Shown: positions 41,258-52,293 of the stretch, in pieces
Layout: every line of letters begins with the position of its first letter
How positions within the stretch are numbered: the stretch's first letter is position 1
NCBI RefSeq assembly: GCF_000577895.1
Contig: NZ_HG917868.1
Location: 1,550,001-1,614,000, forward strand
Length of the DNA stretch: 64,000 nt
DNA from: Clostridium bornimense
GTDB taxonomy: Bacteria > Bacillota > Clostridia > Clostridiales > Clostridiaceae
Direction: 5' to 3'
Program-made: the position numbers and the translations under genes
Notes under the pieces: model-generated
Seen by the model: the letters and a program-made list of their open reading frames with translations, nothing else
Databases searched by the model: none
Told to the model about the DNA's origin: nothing

Positions 41258-42073
41258 CTACACCTCTTTTATTATTTCTTTTATCAATGCTATAAAATCT
41301 TTTTTAACATTATTTGAAGTTTCAATAACTTCCTCATGATTTAATGGTTGATTTAATACTCCTGCTGCCATATTAGTTATACATGATATTCCAAGTATGT
41401 TCATCCCACAATAATTAGCTACCATAGCTTCTGGTGCTGTAGACATTCCTACAGCATCTCCACCTAAAATTCTTATCATCTTTATTTCTGCCGGTGTTTC
41501 ATAACATGGACCTGATGTCATGTAATAAACACCTTTTTTCAATTCTAAATTTAATTTTTTTCCACACTTCTCAGTTACATCTATTAATCTATCATTATAT
41601 ATTTTGCTCATATCAGGAAATCTCGGTCCCAATTCATCATTGTTTTCTCCTATTAAAGGATTTACTCCTGCTCCATTAATTTGATCACTTATTATCATTA
41701 AGTCCCCAGCATTGAAGGTTGTATTAACTCCTCCTGCTGCATTAGTTATTACAATATCATTTACTCCTAATAATTTCATTATATATATTGGTAATGCAAT
41801 AATTTCTGGATTATGCCCTTCATAATAGTGAAATCTTCCTTGCATCATAATTACATCTTTCCCCGAAAGTTTTCCTATAACAAATCTTCCTTTATGACCA
41901 ACAACCTTAGATATTGGCATATGAGGAACATCTTTATAATCTATATAAATTGCATCTTCAACTTCTTCTGCAATATCTCCAAGACCACTTCCTAATATTA
42001 AAGCTATACTAGGAGTGGAATTTATTTTTGATTTTATATATTCTACTGATTCTTTTATAATTTCACTTTTCAT
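41258..42073 (-). CDS. punA: purine-nucleoside phosphorylase
   Basis: 271 residues with all family motifs: [53 protein letters not shown] with the conserved Glu, and ISCITNMAAG with the purine-specificity Asn. It phosphorolyses inosine and guanosine (and deoxy forms) to hypoxanthine or guanine. It is followed after eight bases by a second PNP that differs in the purine pocket. The tandem pair probably covers different substrates. Confidence 0.95.
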   Translation of the reverse strand: MKSEIIKESVEYIKSKINSTPSIALILGSGLGDIAEEVEDAIYIDYKDVPHMPISKVVGHKGRFVIGKLSGKDVIMMQGRFHYYEGHNPEIIALPIYIMKLLGVNDIVITNAAGGVNTTFNAGDLMIISDQINGAGVNPLIGENNDELGPRFPDMSKIYNDRLIDVTEKCGKKLNLELKKGVYYMTSGPCYETPAEIKMIRILGGDAVGMSTAPEAMVANYCGMNILGISCITNMAAGVLNQPLNHEEVIETSNNVKKDFIALIKEIIKEV

Positions 42074-42084
42074 TTTAATTCTCC

Positions 42085-43257
42085 CTATTTAACTAATTTA
42101 TCTTTAAAAGATACTCCATTTAAATTATTATCTATATTTAATAAATCAAGTATAGTTTTTCCAATATCACAAAAACAGTCTCTTATTCCTAAATCAACAT
42201 TTTCATTTATATCTTTTCCGTATACTATAAGAGGAATATATTCTCTACTGTGATCTGTTGATTCTGTAGTGGGATCACAACCATGATCAGCAGTTATTAT
42301 CAGTACATCATCATCATTTATATTTTCCATTATTTCAGGCAATCTCATATCAAAGTATTCTAATGCACTTTTATATCCTTCTACATCATTCCTATGACCA
42401 TATAGCATATCAAAATCAACTAAATTAGTAAAAATTAAACCTTTACTTTCCTTTTTCATTAACTCAATAGTCTTATTTATTCCATCTTCATTATTTTTAG
42501 TATGAATTGACGATGTTATTCCTTTACCACAATAAATATCATTTATCTTCCCTACAGCATCTACTTCCATACCACTATCTTTTATGTACTCTAAGAAAGT
42601 TTTTGAAAATGGCTCTAGAGCATAATCATGTCTTTTAGCAGTTCTTTTAAAATGTCCAGCTTCCCCAATAAAAGGTCTTGCTATTACTCTTCCTACAGTA
42701 TCATCACCGATTAACATATTTCTAGCAATCTCACAAAATCTATATAACTCATCAACACTTATAACATCCTCATGAGCTGCTATTTGAAACACAGAATCTG
42801 CTGATGTATAAACAATAGGATATCCAGTTTTAATATGCTCCTCACCTAATTCTTCTAATATCTCTGTTCCTGAAGCTACTTTATTTCCTATTATTTTTCT
42901 TCCTATTTTATTTTCAAAATTTTTAATAATTCTCTCTGGGAAACCATTAGGGTAAGTCTTTAATGGTTTTTCTAAAATAACTCCACCAATTTCCCAGTGG
43001 CCTGTTATAGTATCTTTGCCATTTGAAGCTTCTGCACATTTACCAAATGCACCCATTGGACTTGATACCTTCTCTAAACCTTTAATACCTTGAATATTGC
43101 CAATTCCTAATTTCGAAAGATTTGCAAGATTAATTCCATTACATCTACTACTTATATTACCAATTGTATTACTTCCTACATCATTATATTTATTTGCATC
43201 AGGTAACTCTCCTATACCGACACTATCTAGTACTATTAAAATTACTCTATTTGTCAC
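42085..43257 (-). CDS. deoB: phosphopentomutase
   Basis: 390 residues, alkaline-phosphatase fold. It interconverts (deoxy)ribose-1-phosphate and (deoxy)ribose-5-phosphate, passing the products of the phosphorylases to central metabolism. Motifs: [15 protein letters not shown] (metal-binding Asp), [13 protein letters not shown] with the phosphorylated Thr, ITADHGCDP and [13 protein letters not shown]. The start is probably a GTG at 43257: GGAGAG is eight bases upstream, while the upstream ATG would place that site inside the gene. First gene of the salvage operon. Confidence 0.95.
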   Translation of the reverse strand: MTNRVILIVLDSVGIGELPDANKYNDVGSNTIGNISSRCNGINLANLSKLGIGNIQGIKGLEKVSSPMGAFGKCAEASNGKDTITGHWEIGGVILEKPLKTYPNGFPERIIKNFENKIGRKIIGNKVASGTEILEELGEEHIKTGYPIVYTSADSVFQIAAHEDVISVDELYRFCEIARNMLIGDDTVGRVIARPFIGEAGHFKRTAKRHDYALEPFSKTFLEYIKDSGMEVDAVGKINDIYCGKGITSSIHTKNNEDGINKTIELMKKESKGLIFTNLVDFDMLYGHRNDVEGYKSALEYFDMRLPEIMENINDDDVLIITADHGCDPTTESTDHSREYIPLIVYGKDINENVDLGIRDCFCDIGKTILDLLNIDNNLNGVSFKDKLVK

Positions 43258-43306
43258 TACAATCTCTCCTTCCTTCATCTTTCATTTTACTACAATAATA
43301 ATATAA

Positions 43307-43332
43307 AGCATAGCCTAAATAAAAGCTATGCT
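43307..43332 (-). terminator. terminator after xerD-like gene
   Basis: AGCATAGC (43307-43314) and GCTATGCT (43325-43332) form a perfect 8-base stem. On the minus strand TTTATATTATT follows. The stem overlaps the stop codon of the xerD-like gene. Confidence 0.7.
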
Positions 43333-44201
43333 CTTGGATGATTTTTTATATATTCATCTACGATTTTTCTGTTTTTTATTGCTGATTTATAAACTTCAGC
43401 ACTATTCAAATAAGTTAAACCTAAAAGTTCTTGAACAACTGATATATCTGCTCCATTTTCTAAAAGATGCATTGCAAAAGAATGTCTTAATACTGTACAG
43501 TTAATTTCTTTATCTATATTTATCTCTTTAGCATATTCCTTGATAATTTTCCAAAATCCTTGTCTAGTTAATGGTTCTCCTTTAACATTTAGGAAAACAT
43601 ATTCACTTTGAAATTTATCTAATTCTTTTCTATATGATAAATATTTTTTCATTATATTTACACAATATCTTCCAATAGGTATAAATCTCTCTTCTTCACT
43701 TTTATTAAAGAGTAAAAAATGATCTTTAAGGTTTATATTATCTAATTTCAAATTAATTAACTCTGTAACCTTAATACCTGTTCCATACATAATTTCAATC
43801 ATTGCTTTATCTCTTATACCTTTTACTGTATTTTCATCTGGTGCATCTATAAGTTTTTCTATTTCATCATATGTAAGATATTTAATATCTATACGCTTCG
43901 AACTTCCTACAGTTTTTATAATAAAAGGATTTATATTTACTTCTCCTTTAGTTACTAAAAAGGAATAAAACTTTTTTAATGATGATATATTTCTTTTTAT
44001 TGTATTAAGAGATTTCTTTGAATTTTTCAACTCTATAACATATCTATTTCCCCATTGTTCTGTTACATCTTTTATATCTAGATTTTTACTAATAATATAC
44101 TCCATAAATAACTTTACATCTCTTTTGTAATTTTCTAATGTATTTGCAGACAAATTTTCTCTCTTTAAATAATTTTCATATTCTGATAAATATTCTTCCA
44201 T
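43326..44201 (-). CDS. XerD-like tyrosine recombinase homologue with altered catalytic residues
   Basis: 291 residues. The N-terminal SAM-like core-binding domain (LKRENLSANTLENYKRDVK) and C-terminal catalytic domain are both present. The catalytic set is unusual: Lys144 at the first Arg (GTGIKVTEL), Thr236 at the first His (CTVLRHSF), and Leu262 at the second His (LLGLTYLNSAEVY). Glu170 sits near the beta-hairpin Lys. Arg239 and the nucleophile Tyr271 remain. The DNA codons confirm these residues. It is located next to spoIIM, the usual place of xerD in clostridia, so this is probably the positional xerD that has lost or changed activity. A true XerD should exist elsewhere. Confidence 0.85.
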   Translation of the reverse strand: MEEYLSEYENYLKRENLSANTLENYKRDVKLFMEYIISKNLDIKDVTEQWGNRYVIELKNSKKSLNTIKRNISSLKKFYSFLVTKGEVNINPFIIKTVGSSKRIDIKYLTYDEIEKLIDAPDENTVKGIRDKAMIEIMYGTGIKVTELINLKLDNINLKDHFLLFNKSEEERFIPIGRYCVNIMKKYLSYRKELDKFQSEYVFLNVKGEPLTRQGFWKIIKEYAKEINIDKEINCTVLRHSFAMHLLENGADISVVQELLGLTYLNSAEVYKSAIKNRKIVDEYIKNHPRA

Positions 44202-44210
44202 ATAATACTC

Positions 44211-44828
44211 CTAATTAAATAACTTAATGAAATTTGGTGAAACAAAAGTCTCATAAGCCACTCCTAACATTGTTATTCCAATAATAATAACAAATAATAT
44301 AGTATACCTACCTATATTAGTTAATAATTTATTCCTCCATGAACCTTTATCCTTTAAAAGGGACATGGAAAATTGAATACTAAGTACTGATGCAACTATT
44401 AACATTAAGGTATAAATTATGTTAGGAATGATAGTAGTTAAAAATATAATTGCTATAGACTTTCCGCCTATTTCTGAAATAAAAAATACTGTAGTGAATC
44501 CTAAAGTAAATCCTTTTACAAGAGAAATTATAAGTGTAAAAGGAACTCCTATTACTGTTAACCCTAATAACCATATAAGTACTAAAATCATAAAATTGTT
44601 TATAAATGTTTTTATAAATAACTCTTCATAAGGTATATCTATTTTTCCTATACTCAAAAAAGAATTTATGTAACTCTTTAATTCTTGTTTTGAAAAATCA
44701 TCCATATATAAAACTGTATATATACCTAACACAACACCTGTGCAAATAAAAAAAATAACAATAACATAACTTAAAAAATTATCTCTACAATGTTTTTTTA
44801 TAAATTCATTAAACCTAATTCCTTTCAT
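44211..44828 (-). CDS. spoIIM: stage II sporulation protein M
   Basis: 205 residues with four or five membrane helices (YVIVIFFICTGVVLGIYTVL, ILVLIWLLGLTVIGVPFTLI, FTVFF-type and the last LFVIIIGITMLGVAYE). SpoIIM works with SpoIID and SpoIIP in septal peptidoglycan removal and engulfment of the forespore. AATAGGAGG precedes the start. The order xerD-spoIIM-Nudix is conserved in clostridia. Confidence 0.92.
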   Translation of the reverse strand: MKGIRFNEFIKKHCRDNFLSYVIVIFFICTGVVLGIYTVLYMDDFSKQELKSYINSFLSIGKIDIPYEELFIKTFINNFMILVLIWLLGLTVIGVPFTLIISLVKGFTLGFTTVFFISEIGGKSIAIIFLTTIIPNIIYTLMLIVASVLSIQFSMSLLKDKGSWRNKLLTNIGRYTILFVIIIGITMLGVAYETFVSPNFIKLFN

Positions 44829-44889
44829 GACTTTACCTCCTATTGTTTTACTAAAATATATGTAAACAAGGAGATAAATATTCCATATT

Positions 44890-45408
44890 TTATAGGAACA
44901 TCAATGCTGCAATAGTCTTTCCATCAATTATATCACCATTTCTTATCATTTTCTTTATATCGTTAACCTTTATTTTTTTTACATTAATGAACTCATCATC
45001 ATCTCCACCTTTGAAGCCACTATTTAACTCTTCACACTTAAAATAATAAATATATTCATCACAAAACCCTGGAGCCGTAACAATTTTCCCTAGGTATTCA
45101 AATTTATCTGATAAATAGCCTGTTTCCTCTTCTAATTCTCTCTTTGCTGTTTCTATTATTTCTTCTTTATTTTCTATTTTTCCAGCTGGTAATTCTAAAG
45201 TAACTCTATCTATAGCTTTCCTATATTGTTCTACCATGATTAATGTCTCACTATCATAAAAAGCTAATACAGCTACACCACCTGGATGTCTTATCACTTC
45301 TCTATTAGCTATATTACCATCAGGTAGCTTTACTTGTAATTGTGATATATTTATAAATTCCCCTCTATAAACTATTTCTTCTCTTAAAGTATTTTCTTCT
45401 AATTTCAT
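44890..45408 (-). CDS. Nudix hydrolase, ADP-ribose pyrophosphatase type
   Basis: 172 residues. The Nudix box GKIENKEEIIETAKRELEEE is complete (G-x5-E-x7-RE-x2-EE-x-G). PGGVAVLAFYDSETLIMVEQ is the first strand pair and TLELPAGKIE the start of the box. It hydrolyses ADP-ribose or related sugar nucleotides. The frame is open upstream for 60 more codons, but the start at 45408 has AGAGGTAG upstream and the family begins there. Confidence 0.92.
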   Translation of the reverse strand: MKLEENTLREEIVYRGEFINISQLQVKLPDGNIANREVIRHPGGVAVLAFYDSETLIMVEQYRKAIDRVTLELPAGKIENKEEIIETAKRELEEETGYLSDKFEYLGKIVTAPGFCDEYIYYFKCEELNSGFKGGDDDEFINVKKIKVNDIKKMIRNGDIIDGKTIAALMFL

Positions 45409-45483
45409 TACATTTCTACCTCTTATCAAAATAATATATTTATATTTTATCATAAAAATCAAATAAACTGTGCAGAAGTAAGG

Positions 45484-45555
45484 TATTGTAGTGAATGGTG
45501 AATAGTTTAGGTGAAAATTCCTCATAGGAATTTCCACTACAGTTGTGAATTGTAA
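45484..45555. repeat. small hairpin-bearing intergenic repeat
   Basis: GTGAAAATTCCT (45511-45522) and AGGAATTTCCAC (45526-45537) form a hairpin with one mismatch and are flanked by GTGAATGGTGAATAG and GTGAATTGTAAAT. Such short GTGAAT-flanked repeats are scattered in clostridial genomes. There is no gene in 45409-45564. Confidence 0.4.
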
Positions 45556-45557
45556 AT

Positions 45558-45606
45558 AAAAAAAAGGCTCTCGTCTACAAATTTTCATTTGTTATTACGA
45601 GAGCCT
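45558..45606 (-). terminator. terminator of the ilv-leu operon
   Basis: AGGCTCTCGT (45565-45574) and ACGAGAGCCT (45597-45606) make a perfect 10-base stem; on the minus strand TTTTTTTTAT follows. It lies eight bases after the ilvB stop. Confidence 0.92.
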
Positions 45607-45614
45607 CTTATTTA

Positions 45615-47285
45615 TTAATCTGTTAACATCATATTATCAATAGATTGACCTGGTGGAACTATAGGTGTTGCCATTTCTTCATGATTAATAATCACTTCAA
45701 GTAATCCAGGTCCATCATGTGCTACAAATTCATGTATAGCGCCTTTAACATCTTCATTCTTCTCTATTCTATTACTATATATTCCGAATCCATTTGCAAT
45801 TCTTGCAAAACTTGTTTCTGGATACATTACTGTTGAAGATAATCTACCTTCATAAAATAAATTTTGCCATTGTCTTACCATTCCAAGTGAATAATTATTA
45901 AATACAATTACTTTAACAGGTAAATTATATTTAAAAATAGTATTTAATTCATTTATATTCATAAGTGATGAACCATCGCCAGCTATATCAAATACCATTT
46001 TCCCAGTACCAATATAAGCTCCAATAGCTGCACCTAGCCCATAACCCATTGTTCCAAGTCCACCAGATGTAATAAAGGTCTTTGGATTTTTATAATTATA
46101 ACTTTTTGATGCCCAAATCTGATGTTGTCCAACTTCTGTTGCAATTATAGCATCACCATTAGTTTCCTTCTCTAACATTTGTAATACATAATGTGGATCG
46201 ATAGGTCCTTTTGCACTTCTATCTCTATTCTTTTTCTCTATTTCAACTTCTATAAGTTCTCGTGCATACTCTGTCCATTCATTAGCATCTCTATTTTCCA
46301 CTTTCTCATTTATCTCTTTTAGAATCTTTTTAACATCGCCTATTAATGATGTATATGCTTCAATATTCTTAGATACCTCAGCCTCATCAATGTCAATATG
46401 AAGAATTTTTGTATTTGTTGCAAATTTATTTGGATCACTAATAACTCTATCAGAGAATCTTGCTCCTAATACAATTATAAGATCAGATTTTTGAATTAAT
46501 CTGTTAGCAGCTACACTTCCATGCATTCCAACATATCCTGCATTCATCTCATAATACCCATCTATAACTCCTAATCCCATCATAGTTTCTGTAATAGGAC
46601 ATTTTAGTTTCTTTTGCAACTCTAATATTTCCTCAGTACATGGTGATGCATTACAGCCACCACCTACCATCAAAACAATCTTCTTACTCTCATTAATCAA
46701 ATTTAATGCCTTATCTAAAGATGCTTGTTCAATTTCTAAATTAAAATCATCTTTATTAATTTCTATTGGTTCATATTCTGCTAAATTTGCAGTTACATCC
46801 TTTGGTATGTCTATAAGCACTGGTCCTTTTCTACCAGTAGTTGCAATTCTAAAAGCTTTTCTTATGGTATCAGCTAAATCTTTAACATCCTTAACTATAA
46901 AATTGTGTTTTGTTATTGGAAGAGTTATTCCTACAATATCTACCTCTTGAAATGAATCTTTACCAATAAGTGATGTAGGAACTTGTCCTGTAATAGCTAC
47001 CATAGGAACTGAGTCCATATACGCATTTGCAATTCCAGTGACTAAATTAGTGGCCCCTGGACCTGATGTTGCAAAAACAACCCCTACTTTTCCTGTAGCT
47101 CTTGCATAACCATCAGCTGCATGAGCAGCACCTTGTTCATGAGAAGTCATATAATGAGTTATATCTTTAAAATTATATAATTCATCATATATATTAAGTA
47201 CTGCTCCTCCTGGATATCCAAAAACTGTATCTACACCTTGTTCTTTTAAACATTCAAGTAATATTCTAGCTCCTCTTACTTTCAT
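45615..47285 (-). CDS. ilvB: acetolactate synthase large subunit
   Basis: 556 residues, thiamine-diphosphate enzyme. It condenses two pyruvates (or pyruvate with 2-ketobutyrate), the first common step of valine, leucine and isoleucine synthesis. Motifs: FGYPGGAVLNIYDEL with the catalytic Glu in SHEQGAAHAADGYARA, GPGATNLVTGIA, and the ThDP motif near VFDIAGDGSSLMNINELNT. Last gene of the ilvN-ilvC-leuC-leuD-leuB-ilvB unit, far from its regulatory subunit ilvN, which is the first gene. 49 bases separate it from leuB. Confidence 0.95.
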   Translation of the reverse strand: MKVRGARILLECLKEQGVDTVFGYPGGAVLNIYDELYNFKDITHYMTSHEQGAAHAADGYARATGKVGVVFATSGPGATNLVTGIANAYMDSVPMVAITGQVPTSLIGKDSFQEVDIVGITLPITKHNFIVKDVKDLADTIRKAFRIATTGRKGPVLIDIPKDVTANLAEYEPIEINKDDFNLEIEQASLDKALNLINESKKIVLMVGGGCNASPCTEEILELQKKLKCPITETMMGLGVIDGYYEMNAGYVGMHGSVAANRLIQKSDLIIVLGARFSDRVISDPNKFATNTKILHIDIDEAEVSKNIEAYTSLIGDVKKILKEINEKVENRDANEWTEYARELIEVEIEKKNRDRSAKGPIDPHYVLQMLEKETNGDAIIATEVGQHQIWASKSYNYKNPKTFITSGGLGTMGYGLGAAIGAYIGTGKMVFDIAGDGSSLMNINELNTIFKYNLPVKVIVFNNYSLGMVRQWQNLFYEGRLSSTVMYPETSFARIANGFGIYSNRIEKNEDVKGAIHEFVAHDGPGLLEVIINHEEMATPIVPPGQSIDNMMLTD

Positions 47286-47334
47286 GCTAAGCCCCCCTAT
47301 ACTACATTTATATCTTAGACTAGGGATTTCTCTG

Positions 47335-48405
47335 TTATAACTTACTTACAACTAATTCTCCCATTTCTTTTGTACCTACTTTTTTCATACCTTCAGCATA
47401 AATATCTGCTGTTCTATAACCATCTTTTAATACTTTTTCAACCGCTCTTTCAATATCTTCAGCTGCCTCTTTCATATCTAAAGAATACCTAAGCATCATT
47501 GCAACAGAAAGAATTTGTGCTAGTGGATTAGCAATATCTTTTCCAGCAATATCTGGTGCAGATCCATGTATAGGCTCATACATACCAAAAGAATCTTCTC
47601 TAACAGAAGCTGATGGAAGCATTCCTATTGAACCTGTTATCATTGAAGCTTCATCAGATAAAATATCTCCAAAAATATTGTTTGTTAATACAACATCAAA
47701 TTGACTTGGTTTTCTTACAAGTTGCATAGCTGCATTATCAACATACATAAATTCAAGTTCTACATCAGTATACTCCTTATGAATTTCATTAACTACTTCT
47801 CTCCATAATCTAGATGATTCTAAAACATTAGCTTTATCGACTAAAGTTACCTTACCTCTTCTTTGCCTTGCAGATTTAAATGCTACATGAGCAATTCTTT
47901 TTATTTCATTAACATCATAACTTTCAGTATCATATGCAGAATCTACATCTTTTTTTACTCTTCCTCTTTCACCAAAGTATATACCACCAGTTAATTCTCT
48001 TACAACTAAAAGATCTACCCCTTCATTTACTATACTATCTTTTAGAGGACACGCATCTTTTAAAGCCTCATAAACTTTAGCTGGTCTAAGATTTGCATAT
48101 AATCCAAGAGCTTCTCTTATACCTAAAAGAGCTTTTTCAGGTCTTTTTGCTCCAGGTAGGCTATCCCACTTAGGTCCTCCTACTGATCCTAAAATTACTG
48201 CATCTGATTCTTTACATATTTTTATTGTTTCTTCTGGAAGTGGTATCCCTGTAGCATCTATTGCAGCCCCTCCAAGTAAAGCATTTTTTGTATTAAACTT
48301 TACATTATATTTTTCTCCTATCTTCTCTAGAACTTCTAAAGAGGCATTTACTATTTCTACTCCTATTCCATCTCCATGCATAACTGCGATATTAAACTCT
48401 TTCAT
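47335..48405 (-). CDS. leuB: 3-isopropylmalate dehydrogenase
   Basis: 356 residues. NAD-dependent oxidative decarboxylation of 3-isopropylmalate to 2-ketoisocaproate in leucine synthesis. [11 protein letters not shown] at the N-terminus, [17 protein letters not shown] (substrate Arg/Glu region), [26 protein letters not shown] with metal-binding Asp residues, and [14 protein letters not shown] in the cofactor site. Normal length; 12 bases after leuD. Confidence 0.95.
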   Translation of the reverse strand: MKEFNIAVMHGDGIGVEIVNASLEVLEKIGEKYNVKFNTKNALLGGAAIDATGIPLPEETIKICKESDAVILGSVGGPKWDSLPGAKRPEKALLGIREALGLYANLRPAKVYEALKDACPLKDSIVNEGVDLLVVRELTGGIYFGERGRVKKDVDSAYDTESYDVNEIKRIAHVAFKSARQRRGKVTLVDKANVLESSRLWREVVNEIHKEYTDVELEFMYVDNAAMQLVRKPSQFDVVLTNNIFGDILSDEASMITGSIGMLPSASVREDSFGMYEPIHGSAPDIAGKDIANPLAQILSVAMMLRYSLDMKEAAEDIERAVEKVLKDGYRTADIYAEGMKKVGTKEMGELVVSKL

Positions 48406-48417
48406 AAATTTACCCCC

Positions 48418-48909
48418 TTAAAATTCACCAGCGTCAACAGTATTTAGTAAACCATCATTTTTCATTATATTTAAAATAAAATCTGGGAAAGGTTGACTCT
48501 TATATTCTTCATTTAAATCTAAATTTTTAATTATTCCATTTTCAAAATCAATTTCCAATTTATGTCCATTTTCAGCAGCTAATACTGCCTCTTCACACTC
48601 TAATATTGGGAATCCTATGTTTATTGCATTTCTATAAAATATTCTTGCAAAACTTTTTGCTATAACGCATGATACCCCAGCATACTTTATAGCGATAGGT
48701 GCATGTTCTCTTGAAGAACCACAACCAAAGTTACTTCCTGCAACTACAATATCACCTTTTTTTAGTTTCTTTAAAAAGTCAACATCTAAATCTTCCATAC
48801 AATGTTTTGCTAATTCTTCCGGTACAGATGTATTTAAATATCTTGCTGGAATTATTACATCTGTATCTATATTATCGCCATATTTTAAAACATTTCCTAT
48901 TACCTTCAT
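48418..48909 (-). CDS. leuD: 3-isopropylmalate dehydratase small subunit
   Basis: 163 residues, the short type that pairs with the 420-residue Leu[19 protein letters not shown] is the N-terminal substrate loop; [18 protein letters not shown] (the serine loop) and [16 protein letters not shown] complete it. With LeuC it isomerises 2- to 3-isopropylmalate. Two bases after leuC, so cotranslated. Confidence 0.95.
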   Translation of the reverse strand: MKVIGNVLKYGDNIDTDVIIPARYLNTSVPEELAKHCMEDLDVDFLKKLKKGDIVVAGSNFGCGSSREHAPIAIKYAGVSCVIAKSFARIFYRNAINIGFPILECEEAVLAAENGHKLEIDFENGIIKNLDLNEEYKSQPFPDFILNIMKNDGLLNTVDAGEF

Positions 48910-48911
48910 TA

Positions 48912-50180
48912 CTATACCTCCTCCGGTGAAGTTATTCTACCTGTTATAGCCGATGCAGCTGCTACAGCTGGTGAACATAAGTAAACCTCTGACTTAGGAC
49001 TACCCATTCTACCAACAAAATTTCTATTTGTAGTTGATAATGCTCTTTCACCTTCAGCTAATATACCCATATGACCTCCAAGACAAGGTCCGCAAGTTGG
49101 TGTAGAAAGAACTGCTCCAGCTTCTACAAAAATCTTAGCTAACCCTTCTTCTATTGCTTGTAAATATACATCTTGAGTACCAGGTATAATTATTGTTCTT
49201 ATATCGCTACAAATTTTCTTCCCTTTTAAAATCTTAGCAGCAATTCTAAGGTCATCTATTCTCCCATTTGTACATGATCCTATAACAACCTGATCTATCT
49301 TAACTTCTTCATCTATCTCATCTATAGTCTTAGTGTTTTCTGGTAAATGCGGAAATGCTACCGTTGGTTTTAGTTCTGATAAATCTATTTCTATGACCTC
49401 ACTATATAGAGCATCATCATCAGCAGTAAAAACTCTTGGTTCTCTATCAGTTCTATTTTTTATATATTCTAATGTCTTATCATCTACTGGGAAAATACCA
49501 TTTTTAGCACCAGCTTCTATGGCCATATTAGCTATTGTAAATCTATCATCCATAGATAGTTCACTTACCCCTTCTCCAGTAAACTCCATAGATTTATACA
49601 GTGCACCATCGACGCCAATTTTCCCTATTATATGAAGTATTAGGTCTTTTCCACTAACCCACTTAGGTAGTTTACCTTTTAATACAAACTTTATTGCTTC
49701 TGGCACCTTAAACCAAGCTTTTCCTGTTGCCATTCCGATGGCCATATCAGTACTTCCAACTCCAGTAGAAAATGCTCCTAAAGCCCCATAAGTACATGTA
49801 TGAGAATCAGCTCCTATTATTACATCCCCAGGAATAGCCAAACCTTTTTCCGGAATTAAACAATGTTCTATTCCCATTTGACCAACTTCAAAATAATTCT
49901 TTATTTCATTTTCTTTTGAAAACTTTCTTACACATTTACAATGTTCAGCAGATTTTATATCTTTATTCGGCGTAAAATGATCCGGTACTATTGCTATTTT
50001 ATTTTTATTAAAAACTTTAGCATTATCTAATTTATTAAAAGCATCTAATGCAACTGGTGTAGTTACATCATTTCCTAATACTAAATCTAAATTTACAGTA
50101 ATAAGTTGTCCACTTTCTACATAATCTAGTCCTGCTGACTTGGCTAGTATCTTTTGTGTCATAGTCATAGGTTTTATCAT
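48912..50180 (-). CDS. leuC: 3-isopropylmalate dehydratase large subunit
   Basis: 422 residues, the short (archaeal/clostridial) LeuC type. Three cysteines bind the 4Fe-4S cluster, in IGSCTNGR and [41 protein letters not shown] and FVGRMGSP are the other aconitase motifs. An AGGGGG site precedes ATG. A 209-base leader with several hairpins lies between ilvC and this gene (see 50213-50320), the only large gap in the operon. Confidence 0.95.
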   Translation of the reverse strand: MIKPMTMTQKILAKSAGLDYVESGQLITVNLDLVLGNDVTTPVALDAFNKLDNAKVFNKNKIAIVPDHFTPNKDIKSAEHCKCVRKFSKENEIKNYFEVGQMGIEHCLIPEKGLAIPGDVIIGADSHTCTYGALGAFSTGVGSTDMAIGMATGKAWFKVPEAIKFVLKGKLPKWVSGKDLILHIIGKIGVDGALYKSMEFTGEGVSELSMDDRFTIANMAIEAGAKNGIFPVDDKTLEYIKNRTDREPRVFTADDDALYSEVIEIDLSELKPTVAFPHLPENTKTIDEIDEEVKIDQVVIGSCTNGRIDDLRIAAKILKGKKICSDIRTIIIPGTQDVYLQAIEEGLAKIFVEAGAVLSTPTCGPCLGGHMGILAEGERALSTTNRNFVGRMGSPKSEVYLCSPAVAAASAITGRITSPEEV

Positions 50181-50212
50181 ACTAACTTGCCCCCTTATAT
50201 TATTTATTTCCC

Positions 50213-50320
50213 TTATAATTAAAACAAGCTTAGTAACCTAAGCTTGTTCAATTTTTTCAGTTGTTCAGTTTTATCTTATGACTATCATCTATAATACTCA
50301 ATTATGTAAAACTGAGTATT
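50213..50320 (-). promoter_or_regulatory. hairpin-rich leader before leuC with internal terminator
   Basis: On the minus strand: AATACTCA/TGAGTATT hairpin (50320-50293), then AACAAGCTTA/TAAGCTTGTT with loop GGTTAC (50248-50223), followed by TTTTAATTAT. The last is a good intrinsic terminator inside the operon, 43 bases before leuC. It could reduce leu expression compared with ilvN-ilvC. I found no T-box (no AGGGTGGNACCGCG-like segment). Confidence 0.65.
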
Positions 50321-50389
50321 ACAGATTCTATATCTATAGATAATAATTTTAGAGCCTACAACGCAAGCTACAGCTCTAATTATGATGTA

Positions 50390-51394
<1,005 letters not shown>

Positions 51395-51412
51395 CTAATA
51401 TATTTTGTTTAT

Positions 51413-51901
51413 TTATAAGACAAGACTTCCTCGCTCCATAGCTATATATCCACTAGAAACAAGTTCAACTATATCTTCTTTAACTAATTCAATAAATGCA
51501 TTTAACTTTTCAACATCTGCAGTCATTTCAACTGTTACAGTTTCCTTAGAAACATCTACAATTGTACCCTTAAAAATATTTGCTATATTAACAATTTCTG
51601 TTTTCTTATTATTATCACACTTTATCTTAATCATTGCAATCTCTTTACATATAATCATATCTTCTTCTAAAGCTTTTACTTTTTTTACCTCTTCTAATTT
51701 TGACATTTGTTTGCAAATTTGATCTACAACATAATCATTCTCAGCAGTTGTAATTAATGTTAATCTAGAAAATCCTTCTTTCTCAGTTTTGCCTGCAGTA
51801 ACGCTATCTAAGTTAAAACTTCTCCTAGTAAACAACTGACAAACACGTGTTAGTACTCCAGGATTATCCTCCACTATAGCTAATAATACATATTTTTTCA
51901 T
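51413..51901 (-). CDS. ilvN: acetolactate synthase small (regulatory) subunit
   Basis: 162 residues. The N-terminal ACT domain is clear (LLAIVEDNPGVLTRVCQLFT, then RRSFNLDSVTAGKTE), with a C-terminal second domain (ACT-like). It binds valine and controls IlvB. First gene of the operon; IlvB is the last one. The promoter is only about 30 bases upstream, so there is no long leader. Confidence 0.94.
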   Translation of the reverse strand: MKKYVLLAIVEDNPGVLTRVCQLFTRRSFNLDSVTAGKTEKEGFSRLTLITTAENDYVVDQICKQMSKLEEVKKVKALEEDMIICKEIAMIKIKCDNNKKTEIVNIANIFKGTIVDVSKETVTVEMTADVEKLNAFIELVKEDIVELVSSGYIAMERGSLVL

Positions 51902-51937
51902 AATCCTTCCCCTTTTTCATGTCATACTGTTTAATGT

Positions 51938-51966
51938 ATATTATCACTGGAAATTTATACTGTCAA
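51938..51966 (-). promoter_or_regulatory. consensus promoter of the ilv-leu operon
   Basis: TTGACA (51966-51961), exactly 17 bases, TAATAT (51943-51938). The predicted transcript begins about 30 bases before the ilvN start. The spacer contains AATTTCCAGTGATAA, only 9 of 15 matches to the CodY consensus, not enough to call a site. Confidence 0.9.
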
Positions 51967-52190
51967 CAACTTATATATAAAACCACATAAAGCACTCTAA
52001 TTTACTGTTATATCTTTTCATTTCCATTGTTCTTTTGAAAGTTAACATGCATTTTTACTTTTATGTAAATAAGTTCTTTCAACATTCTTACATAAATATG
52101 TTCAACGTACAAATTAATCCAATAACCTATATTTACATTTTACTACAGCAACTTTTCTATGTAAATATTTATAATCACCTATGTATAAAT

Positions 52191-52225
52191 AAAAATATCT
52201 TTTAGCAAAACTAAAAGATATTTTT
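52191..52225 (-). terminator. terminator of spo0A
   Basis: AAAAATATCTTTTAG and CTAAAAGATATTTTT form a perfect 15-base stem with a CAAAA loop, 68 bases after the spo0A stop. Between it and the ilv promoter (51967-52190) I see no gene, only AT-rich DNA with a few TTACATAAATA-like repeats. Confidence 0.85.
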
Positions 52226-52293
52226 ATTCCCGTTATATTTTCATATAATAAAATTATTTCTGCCTACATTTTTAAAATTATATTAAATAAAAT

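Noticed and set aside
50181-50389. T-box riboswitch before leuC
   Set aside because: No conserved T-box sequence and no specifier-type loop could be found; only simple hairpins are present.
51941-51955. CodY-like box in the spacer of the ilv promoter
   Set aside because: Only 9 of 15 positions match the consensus, which is expected by chance in AT-rich DNA.
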